A stretch of 64,000 nt of DNA from Actibacterium sp. XHP0104 (GCF_025751515.1 NZ_JAOWLE010000001.1:310001-374000), one strand, 5' to 3'. Numbered from the stretch's first letter, positions 17,622 through 26,902 are shown. The notes: generated by a model from the sequence alone, not told the origin. A program made the numbers and translations.

Positions 17622-17978
17622 ATGACCATTTCCCGCCTTAACCCCGGCCCGCGCATGAGCGAAGCCGTCCGCGCAGGCAATATCGTTTTCCTCGCAGGGC
17701 AGATCCCCGACGATCTGAGCGCCGATATCGAAACCCAGACCCGTCAGGTTCTGGACGGTATCGATCAGGTGATGGCCGAACTGGGTGGCAGCAAATCGGA
17801 TGTCGTGTCGGTGCAGGTCTGGCTGACCGATATGGCGGATTTTCCGGGCATGAATGCGGTGTGGGACGCCTGGGTCGACAAGGGCAATCCGCCGGCTCGC
17901 GCGACCTGTGGCGTGGCATTGGCGCGCCCCGGAATGCGGGTCGAAATGGTCGCCGTGGCGGCCCTGTCGCAGGACTAG
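17622..17978 (+). CDS. RidA family protein
   Basis: Member of the Rid (YjgF/YER057c/UK114) family; RidA proper hydrolyses reactive enamine/imine intermediates to ketones plus ammonia. Length is 118 residues. Typical features are AGNIVFLAGQIPDD, DVVSVQVWLTDM and the C-terminal arginine region NPPARATCGVALARPGMRVEM, in which the arginine of PARATC is the RidA-type catalytic residue. An AAGGA ribosome site lies 6 bases before the chosen ATG; ATG at 17598, overlapping the DUF3726 stop, is an alternative. Being last in the operon suggests that the pathway releases an imine. Confidence 0.88.
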   Translation: MTISRLNPGPRMSEAVRAGNIVFLAGQIPDDLSADIETQTRQVLDGIDQVMAELGGSKSDVVSVQVWLTDMADFPGMNAVWDAWVDKGNPPARATCGVALARPGMRVEMVAVAALSQD

Positions 17979-17990
17979 TGCAGGTTGAAA

Positions 17991-18012
17991 CGGGTCGCGC
18001 AGCCGCGGCCCG
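17991..18012. terminator. Hairpin after ridA
   Basis: CGGGTCGCG (17991-17999) pairs with CGCGGCCCG (18004-18012) with one G-T pair around CAGC. It has no T-run, and lies between convergent ridA and pqiA. Confidence 0.35.
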
Positions 18013-18036
18013 TACCCCGGGCGTCATTCGAAGGGG

Positions 18037-18483
18037 CTAGCGGGGCCGTGATTTCTCGAGCCGAGAGATGGTCAACGAGACCAGCACGCAGGCCGTGAAG
18101 AGGTAGAGCCCCCAGGCGGTTTCGACCTTGCCCACGCCCACGCCCTTGGCGATCACCACGTAAAGCGCGATCAGAAAGACATCGGCCATGGCCAGCCGCC
18201 CCAGCGCCGAGATGGCGGGCAGCCAGCGGTGCGAGGCGTGGCCGAACTGGATCAGCGCCAGGCCGATGGTTTTGGCCATGGGCGCGATGATGGCAAAGAG
18301 GGTGACGATCAGGGCAAGGAAGATGTCGCTTTGCCAAAGGCTGATCAGGCCCGAGACCACGCTGATTTCATCAAGCCCAAAGAAGGGCAGCCCCAGCCCC
18401 GCACGCATCAGGGGGGCGATCCAGGCGATGGGGAAGAGGATCAGCAGGGCGAGATTGGTGTATTTGGCTGCGCTATTACTCAA
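18037..18483 (-). CDS. Paraquat-inducible protein A (PqiA-like membrane protein)
   Basis: A 148-residue inner-membrane protein with four hydrophobic segments (NLALLILFPIAWIAPL; DIFLALIVTLFAIIAP; MADVFLIALYVVIAKG; TAWGLYLFTACVLVSL). This matches a single PqiA domain, about half of E. coli PqiA. PqiA-type proteins partner with MCE proteins in lipid transport between membranes. Mla-type ABC genes lie upstream on the same strand but an unrelated AT-rich gene separates them, and no MCE (MlaD/PqiB) gene is present. Confidence 0.8.
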   Translation of the reverse strand: MSNSAAKYTNLALLILFPIAWIAPLMRAGLGLPFFGLDEISVVSGLISLWQSDIFLALIVTLFAIIAPMAKTIGLALIQFGHASHRWLPAISALGRLAMADVFLIALYVVIAKGVGVGKVETAWGLYLFTACVLVSLTISRLEKSRPR

Positions 18484-18486
18484 ACC

Positions 18487-19455
18487 TCACCTCCGAAGTG
18501 GGATGTCAGATACTCTGACTTTGAGATGGGGGTCGGTCACGCCGGCATTTCCAAGCGAGATGATAAGGGCCTCACGCATTGGCTGAGGGTTATCGGTTGG
18601 GCCGATGAGGATCTCTTCAATAAGGTCGGGAATTGTCGCGCCTGTGAACCCTTCTTCGGGATAATCCTTCAGGGGAAGGACAAACACTTTTTGCGGGACC
18701 CCGTTTATAATTTCGATCTTTGGGATAAGCTTGTCAGAGGGCCAGATGCTGGGCGAGTAGCATACACGCCATTCACGTTCTTCTTTAAATCCCGGGTGTT
18801 TGGCTGAAAGAACGGCGAAATGACATGCTGCAAATAACATGTTTGAGAAAAACTGGGGATTTATAGACTGAACGAGCCCAATATTCGTTTCCAAGCCTGT
18901 AACAACCTCATCAAACAGCACGGAAAACTCTGCCGGTGTGCCATATGAGACGGGAGAGGTGAACGCATTCAGCGTATTTGTATCAGACATGAAAGGCCTA
19001 TTGTTCAGGACCAAGGCGACGTTCGTAGTGCCGCCATATGCCCTCCACATCGACAACCTGCCGAATTTGTCTTCGTGGTTTTCTACATCACCGTGTTCAG
19101 ACAATGAGAGCAAAAAGGTCTGAGTGAACTGCTCAGACAGTCTTGTATTGAAATGCTCTACGAACTCCTGAGATTTTCCTTTTTGGACTTGGTCCAAGAC
19201 TACCTTTAGTCTTTCGCCCGCGTTACTGTTGTTCCACGCGTGAAGGAGGCATTGGTGGCCGTATCGAACCTCGGAGAGGTCGTTCATTACGCTTGCGCTG
19301 CGGAGCCATACAGAGTTGCTTGCGATGATGTTCATCGCCGCTTCGGCGCTAGTGTAATGAACAAATCTAGTATGTTTGTCCTTGACGTCCTGTGCGCGCC
19401 GCAGCGCGTATGGAAAAAGCAGCTCTGATATTTTTCTGTGTGTTTCAGGCGTCAT
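18487..19455 (-). CDS. DUF2971 domain-containing protein
   Basis: A 322-residue protein matching DUF2971 by the N-terminal block FVHYTSAEAAMNII followed by VWLRSASVMNDLSEVRYG, and by EEREWRVCYSP near residue 240. The function is not established. The HYTS block and fold order loosely resemble ADP-ribosyltransferase-like proteins, which is only an inference. Base composition and codon use are clearly more AT-rich than both neighbours (many AAT, TTT and ATA codons), and it separates pqiA from the Mla-type genes, so it looks like a recent insertion of a single accessory gene. Confidence 0.8.
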   Translation of the reverse strand: MTPETHRKISELLFPYALRRAQDVKDKHTRFVHYTSAEAAMNIIASNSVWLRSASVMNDLSEVRYGHQCLLHAWNNSNAGERLKVVLDQVQKGKSQEFVEHFNTRLSEQFTQTFLLSLSEHGDVENHEDKFGRLSMWRAYGGTTNVALVLNNRPFMSDTNTLNAFTSPVSYGTPAEFSVLFDEVVTGLETNIGLVQSINPQFFSNMLFAACHFAVLSAKHPGFKEEREWRVCYSPSIWPSDKLIPKIEIINGVPQKVFVLPLKDYPEEGFTGATIPDLIEEILIGPTDNPQPMREALIISLGNAGVTDPHLKVRVSDIPLRR

Positions 19456-19476
19456 CCAGTTTTGCTTTCAGCTAGC

Positions 19477-20223
19477 CTAGCGCACCGCCTCGATCGGGCC
19501 TTCGGCGCGGCCGTGGATGAACTGGTCGAGGTAGGGGTCGCCCGAGTTGTCCATCTGGGCGACGGGGCCCGTCCATTTGATCACACCGTCATGCAGCATG
19601 GCGACCTTGTCGGCGATGGCGCGCACGCTGGTCATGTCATGGGTGATGGTCATGGCGGTGGCGCCCATTTCGACGACGATCTCGCGGATCAGCTCGTTGA
19701 TGACGCCGGCCATGATCGGGTCAAGCCCGGTGGTGGGTTCGTCGAAGAAGATGATCTGCGGGTCGGCGGCGATGGCGCGGGCCAGGCCCACGCGCTTTTG
19801 CATGCCGCCCGACAGTTCGGCCGGGAAGAGATCGGCCACATCGGGTTTCAGGCCGACGCGGCGCAGTTTCTCGATGGCGATCTCGCGGGCCTCGGGTTTG
19901 GGGCGTTTGAGGCGGCCGCGCAGCAGGCGGAAGGCGACGTTCTGCCAGACGGGCAGGCTGTCGAACAGGGCGCCGCCCTGGAACAGCATGCCGAAATGCG
20001 ACAGGAACTCGTCGCGCTCGGCCTTTTCGACGTTCTGGCCGTCAACCAGGATCTGGCCCTGGTCGGGTTTCACCAGCCCCAGCACGCATTTCAGCGTGAC
20101 CGATTTGCCGGTGCCGGAACCGCCGATGATGACCATGCTTTCGCCCTTGGGCACCACTAGGTCGACGCCTTGCAGCACCCGTTTGGGGCCGAATGATTTA
20201 TGAACGTCGCGCAGCTCGATCAT
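19477..20223 (-). CDS. ABC transporter ATP-binding protein (MlaF-like)
   Basis: ATPase of a phospholipid-type Mla (Ttg2A) transporter, 248 residues. Walker A GGSGTGKSVTLK, ABC signature LSGGMQKRVGLARAI, Walker B IIFFDEPTTGLDP, and switch histidine ITHDM are all present. It overlaps the permease gene by 4 bases. Together they probably move lipids at the inner membrane to maintain outer-membrane asymmetry, but the substrate-binding MCE partner is not in this window. Confidence 0.9.
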   Translation of the reverse strand: MIELRDVHKSFGPKRVLQGVDLVVPKGESMVIIGGSGTGKSVTLKCVLGLVKPDQGQILVDGQNVEKAERDEFLSHFGMLFQGGALFDSLPVWQNVAFRLLRGRLKRPKPEAREIAIEKLRRVGLKPDVADLFPAELSGGMQKRVGLARAIAADPQIIFFDEPTTGLDPIMAGVINELIREIVVEMGATAMTITHDMTSVRAIADKVAMLHDGVIKWTGPVAQMDNSGDPYLDQFIHGRAEGPIEAVR

Positions 20224-20999
20224 TGGTTAAAGAAGGCCTCGGTCAGGATGTAGTTCGAGGCCAGGATCAGCACCGAGGCCGTCACCACCGCCGATTTGGT
20301 GGCGCGGCCCACGCCCTGGGCGCCGCGGCCCGAATTCATGCCGAAATAGCAGCCCACCAGCGCGATGATGGCACCGAACACGGCGCCTTTGACCATGCCG
20401 GATGCGACGTCCCAGAATTCAAGAAAGTCAGTGGTGTTCTTGAGATAGGCGGCAGAGTTGAAGCCCAGCCGGCCGATGCCGACCGAATAGCCGCCCAGAA
20501 TGCCGATCGCGTCGCCCACGCCCACCAGCACCGGCAGGGCCAGCACGGCGGCCAGCACGCGCGGTACGGTCAGATAGCGCATGGGGTCGGTCGAGAGGGT
20601 GACAAGCGCGTCGATCTGCTCGGTCACTTTCATCGTGCCGATCTCGGCCGCGATCGAGCTGGCGACACGGGCCGCGACCATCAGCCCGCCCAGAACCGGG
20701 CCCAGTTCGCGGGTCATGCCGATGGCGACGATCGAGGGCACCACGGCCTCGGCCTGAAAGCGCGAGCCGCCCGCATAGATCTGCAGGGCCAGCGCGGCAC
20801 CGGTGAAAATAGCCGTCAGCCCGACAACAGGCAGGCTGAGATATCCAATGTGCAGAATGGCTTGCAGGAATTCTTTGATGTAGAATGGCGGGCGCAGGGC
20901 GGCCGAGATCGTGGCCAGCACGAACATGGTGCCGCGCCCGATACCCGCCAACAGGCCCAGCGTGCCGCGCCCGATACCCGCCGTCGCCCGGACGATCAT
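20220..20999 (-). CDS. ABC transporter permease (MlaE-like)
   Basis: A 259-residue inner-membrane permease of the MlaE/Ttg2B family. The hallmark GMTRELGPVLGGLMVAARVAS followed by AAEIGTMKVTEQIDAL is intact, with five or so hydrophobic helices. The start overlaps the alr stop by one base (TGATG), so alr-mlaE-mlaF are coupled. It pairs with the ATP-binding protein next to it. Confidence 0.92.
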   Translation of the reverse strand: MIVRATAGIGRGTLGLLAGIGRGTMFVLATISAALRPPFYIKEFLQAILHIGYLSLPVVGLTAIFTGAALALQIYAGGSRFQAEAVVPSIVAIGMTRELGPVLGGLMVAARVASSIAAEIGTMKVTEQIDALVTLSTDPMRYLTVPRVLAAVLALPVLVGVGDAIGILGGYSVGIGRLGFNSAAYLKNTTDFLEFWDVASGMVKGAVFGAIIALVGCYFGMNSGRGAQGVGRATKSAVVTASVLILASNYILTEAFFNQ

Positions 21000-22048
21000 C
21001 AGCCCATATCCCCGATGTAGCGGCGCTTGTAGCGGTTGCCCAGCGAGGTCAGGATTTCATAGCCGATGGTACCGGCGGCATCGGCCAGGTCATCGACCGT
21101 CTGTTCGGGGCCGAGGATATCCAGAGCGCGGGGCACGGTGTTCAGATGGGTGACGTCGACGGTGATCAGATCCATCGACACGCGGCCGACGATCGGGCAG
21201 GGAATGCCCTCGAAAAACAGGTGACCGCGCCCACTCATCGCACGGATGAGGCCATCAGCGTAACCGCCTGACATAGTTGCGATAACCGAATTCTCTTCGG
21301 CGATCCATGTGGCGCTGTAGCCCACGCTTTCGCCCTGTTCAAGCTCGCGGCTTTGCACCACTGGCAGGGCCAGGTTCACCACCGGCTCGGCGGCCTCGAA
21401 CGGCAGGCCGCCGTAAAGGCCCACGCCGGGGCGGGTGACGTCGAAATGATAGTCGGGGCCCAGCAGGATGCCGCCGGTGGCCGACAGGCTGCGCGGCGCG
21501 CCGATACCGTCGGTCATGGCGTGAAAGGCGTCGAGCTGTTGCTGGTTCTGCGGGTGGCCGGGCTCGTCGGCGCAGGCCAGGTGGCTCATGACCAGGCGCG
21601 GGCCGGCTGCCAGGGCGATCTCGGCCACGGCGGCCCATTCGGCCATTTCCATGCCCAGACGGTTCATGCCGGTATCCAGCTGAATGCCGAACCCGGCGCC
21701 GGGCAGGGCCTCGAAGTGACGGGTCAGCTGATCGACCGAGTTCAGCATCGGGATCAGGTCAAGGTCGTTGATCATGTCGGTGTCGCCCGACATGTGGCCG
21801 CTGAAGACGAAGATCTCGGGGCCGCGGCCCAGAACCTCGCGCACGGCGGCGCCTTCCTCGGCGGTGGCGACAAAGAACTTGCGCGCGCCAGCCTCGGCCA
21901 GGGCGCGGGCGACGCGGCCCGATCCCAGCCCATAGCCATTGGCCTTGACCACGGCACCGGTTTCAACACCGCTGCCGGATTTCGCGTCCAGAGCCGCCCA
22001 GTTGCGCTTGAGCGCGTCGAGATTGATATTCAGAGATCCTGTAGCCAT
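20999..22048 (-). CDS. alr: Alanine racemase
   Basis: PLP enzyme converting L-alanine to D-alanine for peptidoglycan. The PLP lysine is in [10 protein letters not shown] (about residues 33-42). The second-base tyrosine lies in [10 protein letters not shown], and the C-terminal beta domain has [13 protein letters not shown]. The length of 349 residues is normal. It is followed directly by the Mla-type ABC genes, and dnaB lies upstream. Confidence 0.95.
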   Translation of the reverse strand: MATGSLNINLDALKRNWAALDAKSGSGVETGAVVKANGYGLGSGRVARALAEAGARKFFVATAEEGAAVREVLGRGPEIFVFSGHMSGDTDMINDLDLIPMLNSVDQLTRHFEALPGAGFGIQLDTGMNRLGMEMAEWAAVAEIALAAGPRLVMSHLACADEPGHPQNQQQLDAFHAMTDGIGAPRSLSATGGILLGPDYHFDVTRPGVGLYGGLPFEAAEPVVNLALPVVQSRELEQGESVGYSATWIAEENSVIATMSGGYADGLIRAMSGRGHLFFEGIPCPIVGRVSMDLITVDVTHLNTVPRALDILGPEQTVDDLADAAGTIGYEILTSLGNRYKRRYIGDMG

Positions 22049-22102
22049 GCCTAGGGTTTCCGTCGCACGCGGCGCAACGTCAAGGGGAAAGGCGGGGGGC
22101 GA

Positions 22103-23593
22103 TCAGAAATCGCCCGCGCCCTGTTGCCACGGTTTCACGAGGTTGCCAAAACGGGTGAACTGCGCCTCGAAGCTAAGCTCGACGGTGCCGATCGGGCCGT
22201 GACGCTGTTTGCCGATGATGACCTCGGCCTTGCCGTGCAGGCGGTCCATTTCCTCGGCCCATTTGGCCATGGCCTCGAGGTTCTCGTCGCCGGGTTTTTC
22301 GCGCTCTTTGTAGTATTCGCCGCGATAGACGAACATCACCACGTCGGCGTCCTGCTCGATCGAACCCGATTCACGCAGGTCCGACAGCTGCGGGCGCTTG
22401 TCTTCGCGGCTTTCGACGGCCCGGCTGAGCTGTGACAGGGCGATGACGGGGATGTCCAGTTCCTTGGCGATGGCCTTCAGGCCCTGGGTGATCTCTGACA
22501 CCTCGTTCACGCGGCTGTCCTTGGCCGATGCCGGGCGCACCAGTTGCAGATAGTCGACGATCAGCACGTCCAGCCCGTGGGTGCGTTTCAGGCGGCGGGC
22601 GCGCGCGGCCAGCTGGCTGATCGGCAGGGCTGGGGTGTCGTCGATGAATAGCGGGCAGGATTCCAGCCGTTTGGCGGCCTCGACGAAACGGCGGAATTCC
22701 TCTTCGGTCATGTCGCCTTGCCGAATTTTATGCGAGGAAATCTCGGACGCCTCGGCCAGAATCCTGCCTGCCAACTGCTCGGCGCTCATCTCAAGACTGT
22801 AAAAACCCACGACGCCGCCCTCGAGCGCGCCCTCGGTGCCGTCGGGGCGCTGGCCTTTGCGATAGGCCTTGGCGATGTTGTAGGCGATGTTGGTGGCCAG
22901 CGAGGTTTTACCCATCGACGGACGACCGGCCAGGATCAACAGGTCGGACTTGTGCAGCCCGCCCAGCTTGCCATCCATGTCGATCAGCCCGGTCGAGATG
23001 CCCGCCAGCCCGCCGTCGCGCTGATAGGCGGCGTTGGCGACGTTCACCGCATCGGTGACGGCACGCAGGAAGGACTGGAACCCGGTTTCCGACTGACCCT
23101 GTTCGCCCAGCTTGTAGAGCGCCTGTTCGGCCTCGACGATCTGGCTTTTGGGGTCGCTGTCGATCGACACGCGTGCGGCCTTGTCGGAAATGTCGCTGCC
23201 AAGGCGCATCAGCTCACGGCGGATCGCGAAATCATAGATCATCTGCGCATAGTCGCGCGCGGCAAAGGATGAAATGGCGGCCCCGGCAAGTCGTGCCAGA
23301 TAGGCGGGGCCGCCCAGCTCTTTCAGCCCTTCATCGTCTTCCAGGAACGCCTTTAGCGTGACCGGCGAGGCCAGGGCGTTCTTCTGGATGCGCGAGGCGG
23401 CGACCTCGTAGATGCGGGCGTGCACGGGTTCGTAGAAATGATGCGGCTGGATGACCGACGCGATGCGGTCATAGACATCATTATTCGTCAGAATCGCGCC
23501 CAAGAGCTGCTGCTCGGCCTCGATGTTATGCGGCAGCGTGCCCGACGCGGCGTCCTCGTCCGCGTCCTGCCGGATCGTTGTGATCTCGTTCAT
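22103..23593 (-). CDS. dnaB: Replicative DNA helicase
   Basis: Hexameric 5'-3' helicase of the replication fork, 496 residues. The N-terminal domain begins LPHNIEAEQQLLGAIL; the RecA-like motor has Walker A AGRPSMGKTSLA, Walker B LDVLIVDYLQL, and the QLSR motif (ALSQLSRAVE). The start MNEITT is chosen because the 45 residues further upstream in the open frame have no family similarity and read through the promoter region, where DnaA boxes lie. No intein is present. Confidence 0.96.
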   Translation of the reverse strand: MNEITTIRQDADEDAASGTLPHNIEAEQQLLGAILTNNDVYDRIASVIQPHHFYEPVHARIYEVAASRIQKNALASPVTLKAFLEDDEGLKELGGPAYLARLAGAAISSFAARDYAQMIYDFAIRRELMRLGSDISDKAARVSIDSDPKSQIVEAEQALYKLGEQGQSETGFQSFLRAVTDAVNVANAAYQRDGGLAGISTGLIDMDGKLGGLHKSDLLILAGRPSMGKTSLATNIAYNIAKAYRKGQRPDGTEGALEGGVVGFYSLEMSAEQLAGRILAEASEISSHKIRQGDMTEEEFRRFVEAAKRLESCPLFIDDTPALPISQLAARARRLKRTHGLDVLIVDYLQLVRPASAKDSRVNEVSEITQGLKAIAKELDIPVIALSQLSRAVESREDKRPQLSDLRESGSIEQDADVVMFVYRGEYYKEREKPGDENLEAMAKWAEEMDRLHGKAEVIIGKQRHGPIGTVELSFEAQFTRFGNLVKPWQQGAGDF

Positions 23594-23659
23594 TTTTGGT
23601 CCCTGTCTCCGAGCGGTGTCATAGCGCCAGGCCCGGGCAAAAGGCAAAATGTATGTTTC

Positions 23660-23680
23660 TGTGGATCGCCTTGTGGATAA
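23660..23680 (-). promoter_or_regulatory. DnaA boxes upstream of dnaB
   Basis: On the minus strand 23672-23680 reads TTATCCACA, a perfect DnaA-box 9-mer. Twelve bases away, 23660-23668 reads CGATCCACA, a weaker match. They sit 67-87 bp upstream of the dnaB start codon, suggesting DnaA control of dnaB transcription. Confidence 0.55.
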
Positions 23681-23786
23681 GTTGCACCCTACCTCATTTC
23701 GAGGTCGGGTGCGAGCTTGTGTCCACATGTGGGGGCGAATGGCCGTGGCCGGGTCGCCCGGATGTGCGGGTTTCCGCCGTGTCAGG

Positions 23787-24467
23787 TCAGCTTTTCTGAC
23801 GTGCCTCTTGCCAGGCGCGGGGCGCCTTGAGGAAGGCCTCGACCTCGGCCAGGGTGTTCGAATCGAAGGCGCCCTGGGCGCGGGCCTCGGCCAGCACGTC
23901 CCACCAGGTGCACAGATAGTGCAGTTTCACACCGTGATCGCCCAGGCGCTGTTCGGTGTCGGGGAAGATGCCATAGTAGAAAATCACCGCCGTATGGCCG
24001 CAGGTGGCGCCGGTGTCGCGGATCGCATCGACAAAGGATAGCTTGCTGCCGCCATCGGTGGTCAGATCCTCGACCAGCAGCACGCGCTCGCCTTCGGACA
24101 TGGCGCCCTCGATGCGGGCGTTGCGGCCGTACCCCTTGGGTTTCTTGCGCACATAGGTCATGGGCAGGGCCAGACGCTCGGCCACCATGGCGGCAAAGGG
24201 GATGCCCGCGGTTTCGCCGCCGGCGATGTTGTCAAACGCCTCGAACCCCGCGTCGCGCATGACGGTGACGGCCATGAAATCCATCAGGGTGCTGCGGATG
24301 CGCGGATAGCTGATCAGCTTGCGGCAGTCGATATAGGTGGGCGAGGGCAGGCCCGAGGCCAGGGTGAAGGGCTCGTCCGCATTGAAATGCACGGCCTTGA
24401 TTTCCAGCAGCATCCGCGCGGTCAGGCGGGCGATTTCTTCCTTGGCGGGAAACGAGGTGGGGATCAT
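23787..24467 (-). CDS. pyrE: Orotate phosphoribosyltransferase
   Basis: Pyrimidine synthesis: orotate plus PRPP to OMP. A 226-residue protein of the longer alphaproteobacterial type. The PRPP loop is [13 protein letters not shown], and [18 protein letters not shown] is the flexible catalytic loop with its lysine. It lies immediately downstream of pyrC on the same strand, so the two form a pyrimidine pair. Confidence 0.95.
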   Translation of the reverse strand: MIPTSFPAKEEIARLTARMLLEIKAVHFNADEPFTLASGLPSPTYIDCRKLISYPRIRSTLMDFMAVTVMRDAGFEAFDNIAGGETAGIPFAAMVAERLALPMTYVRKKPKGYGRNARIEGAMSEGERVLLVEDLTTDGGSKLSFVDAIRDTGATCGHTAVIFYYGIFPDTEQRLGDHGVKLHYLCTWWDVLAEARAQGAFDSNTLAEVEAFLKAPRAWQEARQKS

Positions 24468-24513
24468 GGCGTGTCTCGATGTCTGTGATGCGTTTCAGAT
24501 GGGCGGGCGGCGG

Positions 24514-25551
24514 TCAGGCGACGCGCCAGTGCAGCGGAAAGCCGGGGTCGAACACCGTGACCGGCCCGGCGCCGGTCTCCAGCTTGGCCGGATAGGTGAC
24601 CGGATCGCCCTTGGTCAGGGTGATCGTGGCGTCATTGGCGGGCAGGCCGTAAAAGGCGGGGCCATTTAGGCTAGTAAAGGCCTCGAGCTTGTCCAGCGCG
24701 TTCGCGGCCTCGAACACCTCGGCCAGGCACGACATGGTGTTGGTCGCGGTGAAACAGCCGGCGCAGCCGCAGGCATGTTCCTTGAGCGCGTCGATATGGG
24801 GCGCGCTGTCGGTGCCCAGGAAGAACCGCGCGTCGCCCGAGGTGGCGGCCTGCACCAGCGCCTGGCGATGGCTTTCGCGCTTGGCCACGGGCAGGCAGTA
24901 GTAATGCGGCTTGATCCCGCCAACCAGGATGTGGTTGCGGTTGATGATCAGGTGATGGGTGGTGATCGTGGCGCCCAGGTCGCGGTCATTGGCCTGCACA
25001 TAGGCCACGCCGTCGGCGGTGGTGATATGCTCCATCACCACGCGCAGGCCGGGGGTGGCGCGGCGGATCGGATCAAGCACGCGGTCGATGAACACCGCCT
25101 CGCGGTCGAAAATGTCGATCTCGGCATCGACGACCTCGCCGTGCACACACAAGGGGCAGCCGATCTCGGCCATGCGTTCCAGCACCGGGCGGACCTTGTC
25201 GAAATTCTTGACGCCCGAGGCCGAGTTCGTGGTCGCGCCTGCCGGGTACAGCTTGACCGCCGTGATCAGCCCCGAAGCGTGCGCCGCGGCCAGATCGTCG
25301 GCATTGGTGTCCTCGGTCAGGTACAGGGTCATCAGCGGCGTGAAATCCATGCCCTCGGGCAGGGCGGCCATGATGCGATCGCGATAGGCGGCGGCATCGG
25401 CGCCGGTGACGACGGGCGGCACCAGGTTGGGCATGATGATTGCACGGCCGAAATGGCGCGCGGTTTCGGGCAGAACGCCCTGCAACATGGCGCCGTCGCG
25501 CAGGTGCAGGTGCCAGTCGTCGGGGCGGCGGATGGTCAAGCTTTGGGTCAT
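24514..25551 (-). CDS. pyrC: Dihydroorotase
   Basis: Zinc hydrolase forming dihydroorotate from carbamoyl aspartate, class II type (E. coli PyrC-like, 345 residues here). The metal motif [10 protein letters not shown] is at the N-terminus, and the carboxylated lysine lies in [22 protein letters not shown] supplies the catalytic aspartate. The start MTQSLT is preferred over an ATG 18 bases upstream because it matches the usual N-terminus. It is divergent from ureD. Confidence 0.95.
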   Translation of the reverse strand: MTQSLTIRRPDDWHLHLRDGAMLQGVLPETARHFGRAIIMPNLVPPVVTGADAAAYRDRIMAALPEGMDFTPLMTLYLTEDTNADDLAAAHASGLITAVKLYPAGATTNSASGVKNFDKVRPVLERMAEIGCPLCVHGEVVDAEIDIFDREAVFIDRVLDPIRRATPGLRVVMEHITTADGVAYVQANDRDLGATITTHHLIINRNHILVGGIKPHYYCLPVAKRESHRQALVQAATSGDARFFLGTDSAPHIDALKEHACGCAGCFTATNTMSCLAEVFEAANALDKLEAFTSLNGPAFYGLPANDATITLTKGDPVTYPAKLETGAGPVTVFDPGFPLHWRVA

Positions 25552-25639
25552 GAGGCAGGCGTTACACAATTGGACGCCCGGTTTCCAGTGTTCTTCGCGT
25601 CTTGGGCGCGGGTTGGGGGCGATTCAACGCTGCGCAATT

Positions 25640-25659
25640 CTTGGGCGCGGGCGCCCAAG
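25640..25659. repeat. Perfect palindrome in the pyrC/ureD divergent region
   Basis: CTTGGGCGC (25640-25648) and GCGCCCAAG (25651-25659) are exact complements around GG. A further CTTGGGCGCGGG copy lies at about 25610. It may be an operator of the divergent promoters or a hairpin in the ureD leader. Confidence 0.4.
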
Positions 25660-25749
25660 CGTTGGGCGGAAGCGGCGCGACGGCGGTTTGGGCGGGCCAA
25701 AGCGGCCGAACTCGCTTCGCGCCGGTGCGGTCTGCGTTACACCGAGGGC

Positions 25750-26580
25750 ATGTTGGACACGACCCAGACCCATATGCAGATGCAACGCACCCGCGGGCGC
25801 GCCGTGGTCGAGCTGCTTGCCGCGGCGCAGGGCGCGCGGTTGGGGCGGCTGCATCAGTCGGGGTCGGCCAAGGCGATGCTGCCGCGCACCCATGGGCCGG
25901 TGCCCGAGGTGGTGTTTCTGAACACGGCCGGCGGGCTGACGGGCGGCGATCATCTGACCTATGAATTGCGGCTGGCCGATGGCGCGCGCGCCGTTGCCGC
26001 CACCCAGACGGCCGAGCGCGCCTATGCCTCGTGCGGGGGCGTGGCGCGGCTGGATGTCGATATCGATCTGGGCGCGGGCGCGGCGCTGGACTGGCTGCCG
26101 CAAGAGACCATCCTGTTTCAGCATTCGGCACTGAGCCGCCGCAGCCGGGTCCGCATGGCGGGCGATGCGCGGTTCCTGATGTGCGAAACCCTTGTGTTGG
26201 GCCGTGCCGCGATGGGCGAGGTGCTGGCTGACATATCCCTGTCAGACAGGCGCGAGATACTGCGCGACGGGCGGCCGATTCTGGTCGAGCCGCTGGCGCT
26301 GGACGCCGCCAGCCTGGCCCGGCGCGACTCGGGCGCTGGGCTGAGCGGGGCGCGCGCCTTTGCCACCGTGGCGCTGATCGCGCGCGGGGCCGAGGATGCG
26401 GTCGCGCCGCTTCGGCGGGTTCTTGCCGGGTGCACGGGCATCAGTGCCGGTGTGTCGGGCTGGGACGGGAAATGCGTCGCGCGGCTGATGGCCGCCGACG
26501 GGCTGCCGCTGCGCCGGGCGCTGGCGGCCGCATTGACGACATTGCGCGGGGCGCCCTTGCCCCGTGTCTGGCAGATCTGA
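25750..26580 (+). CDS. ureD: Urease accessory protein UreD
   Basis: UreD scaffolds the UreF-UreG complex on apo-urease during nickel insertion. The protein is 276 residues. Family motifs are GSAKAMLPRTHG, FLNTAGGLTGGDHLTYEL and DWLPQETILF. The reading frame is open far upstream, but similarity begins near MLDTTQ, so the ATG at 25750 is chosen. First gene of the urease operon; ureA follows after 9 bases. Confidence 0.92.
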   Translation: MLDTTQTHMQMQRTRGRAVVELLAAAQGARLGRLHQSGSAKAMLPRTHGPVPEVVFLNTAGGLTGGDHLTYELRLADGARAVAATQTAERAYASCGGVARLDVDIDLGAGAALDWLPQETILFQHSALSRRSRVRMAGDARFLMCETLVLGRAAMGEVLADISLSDRREILRDGRPILVEPLALDAASLARRDSGAGLSGARAFATVALIARGAEDAVAPLRRVLAGCTGISAGVSGWDGKCVARLMAADGLPLRRALAAALTTLRGAPLPRVWQI

Positions 26581-26589
26581 GGGGGGCGC

Positions 26590-26892
26590 ATGCACCTGAC
26601 GCCACGGGAAAAAGACAAGCTGCTGATCAGCCTTGCGGCCATGGTCGCGCGCGGGCGCCTGGCGCGCGGCGTCAAGCTGAACCACCCAGAAGCCATTGCG
26701 CTGATTACCGATTTCGTTGTCGAGGGTGCGCGCGACGGACGCTCGGTTGCCGATCTGATGGAGGCGGGCGGCCATGTGATCGCCGCCGATCAGTGCATGT
26801 CGGGCATCCCCGAGATGATCCATGAGGTGCAGGTCGAGGCGACCTTTCCCGACGGCACCAAGCTTGTCACCGTTCACCACCCGATCCGCTGA
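26590..26892 (+). CDS. ureA: Urease subunit gamma
   Basis: Smallest structural subunit of urease, 100 residues, full length. The N-terminus [20 protein letters not shown] and the segment GLKLNHPEA-like ([15 protein letters not shown]) are diagnostic, as is the end VTVHHPIR. Ribosome site GGGGGG lies just before the ATG. Gamma and beta are separate genes here, but a small unrelated gene has been inserted between them. Confidence 0.96.
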   Translation: MHLTPREKDKLLISLAAMVARGRLARGVKLNHPEAIALITDFVVEGARDGRSVADLMEAGGHVIAADQCMSGIPEMIHEVQVEATFPDGTKLVTVHHPIR

Positions 26893-26902
26893 GGAGAGAG
26901 CC

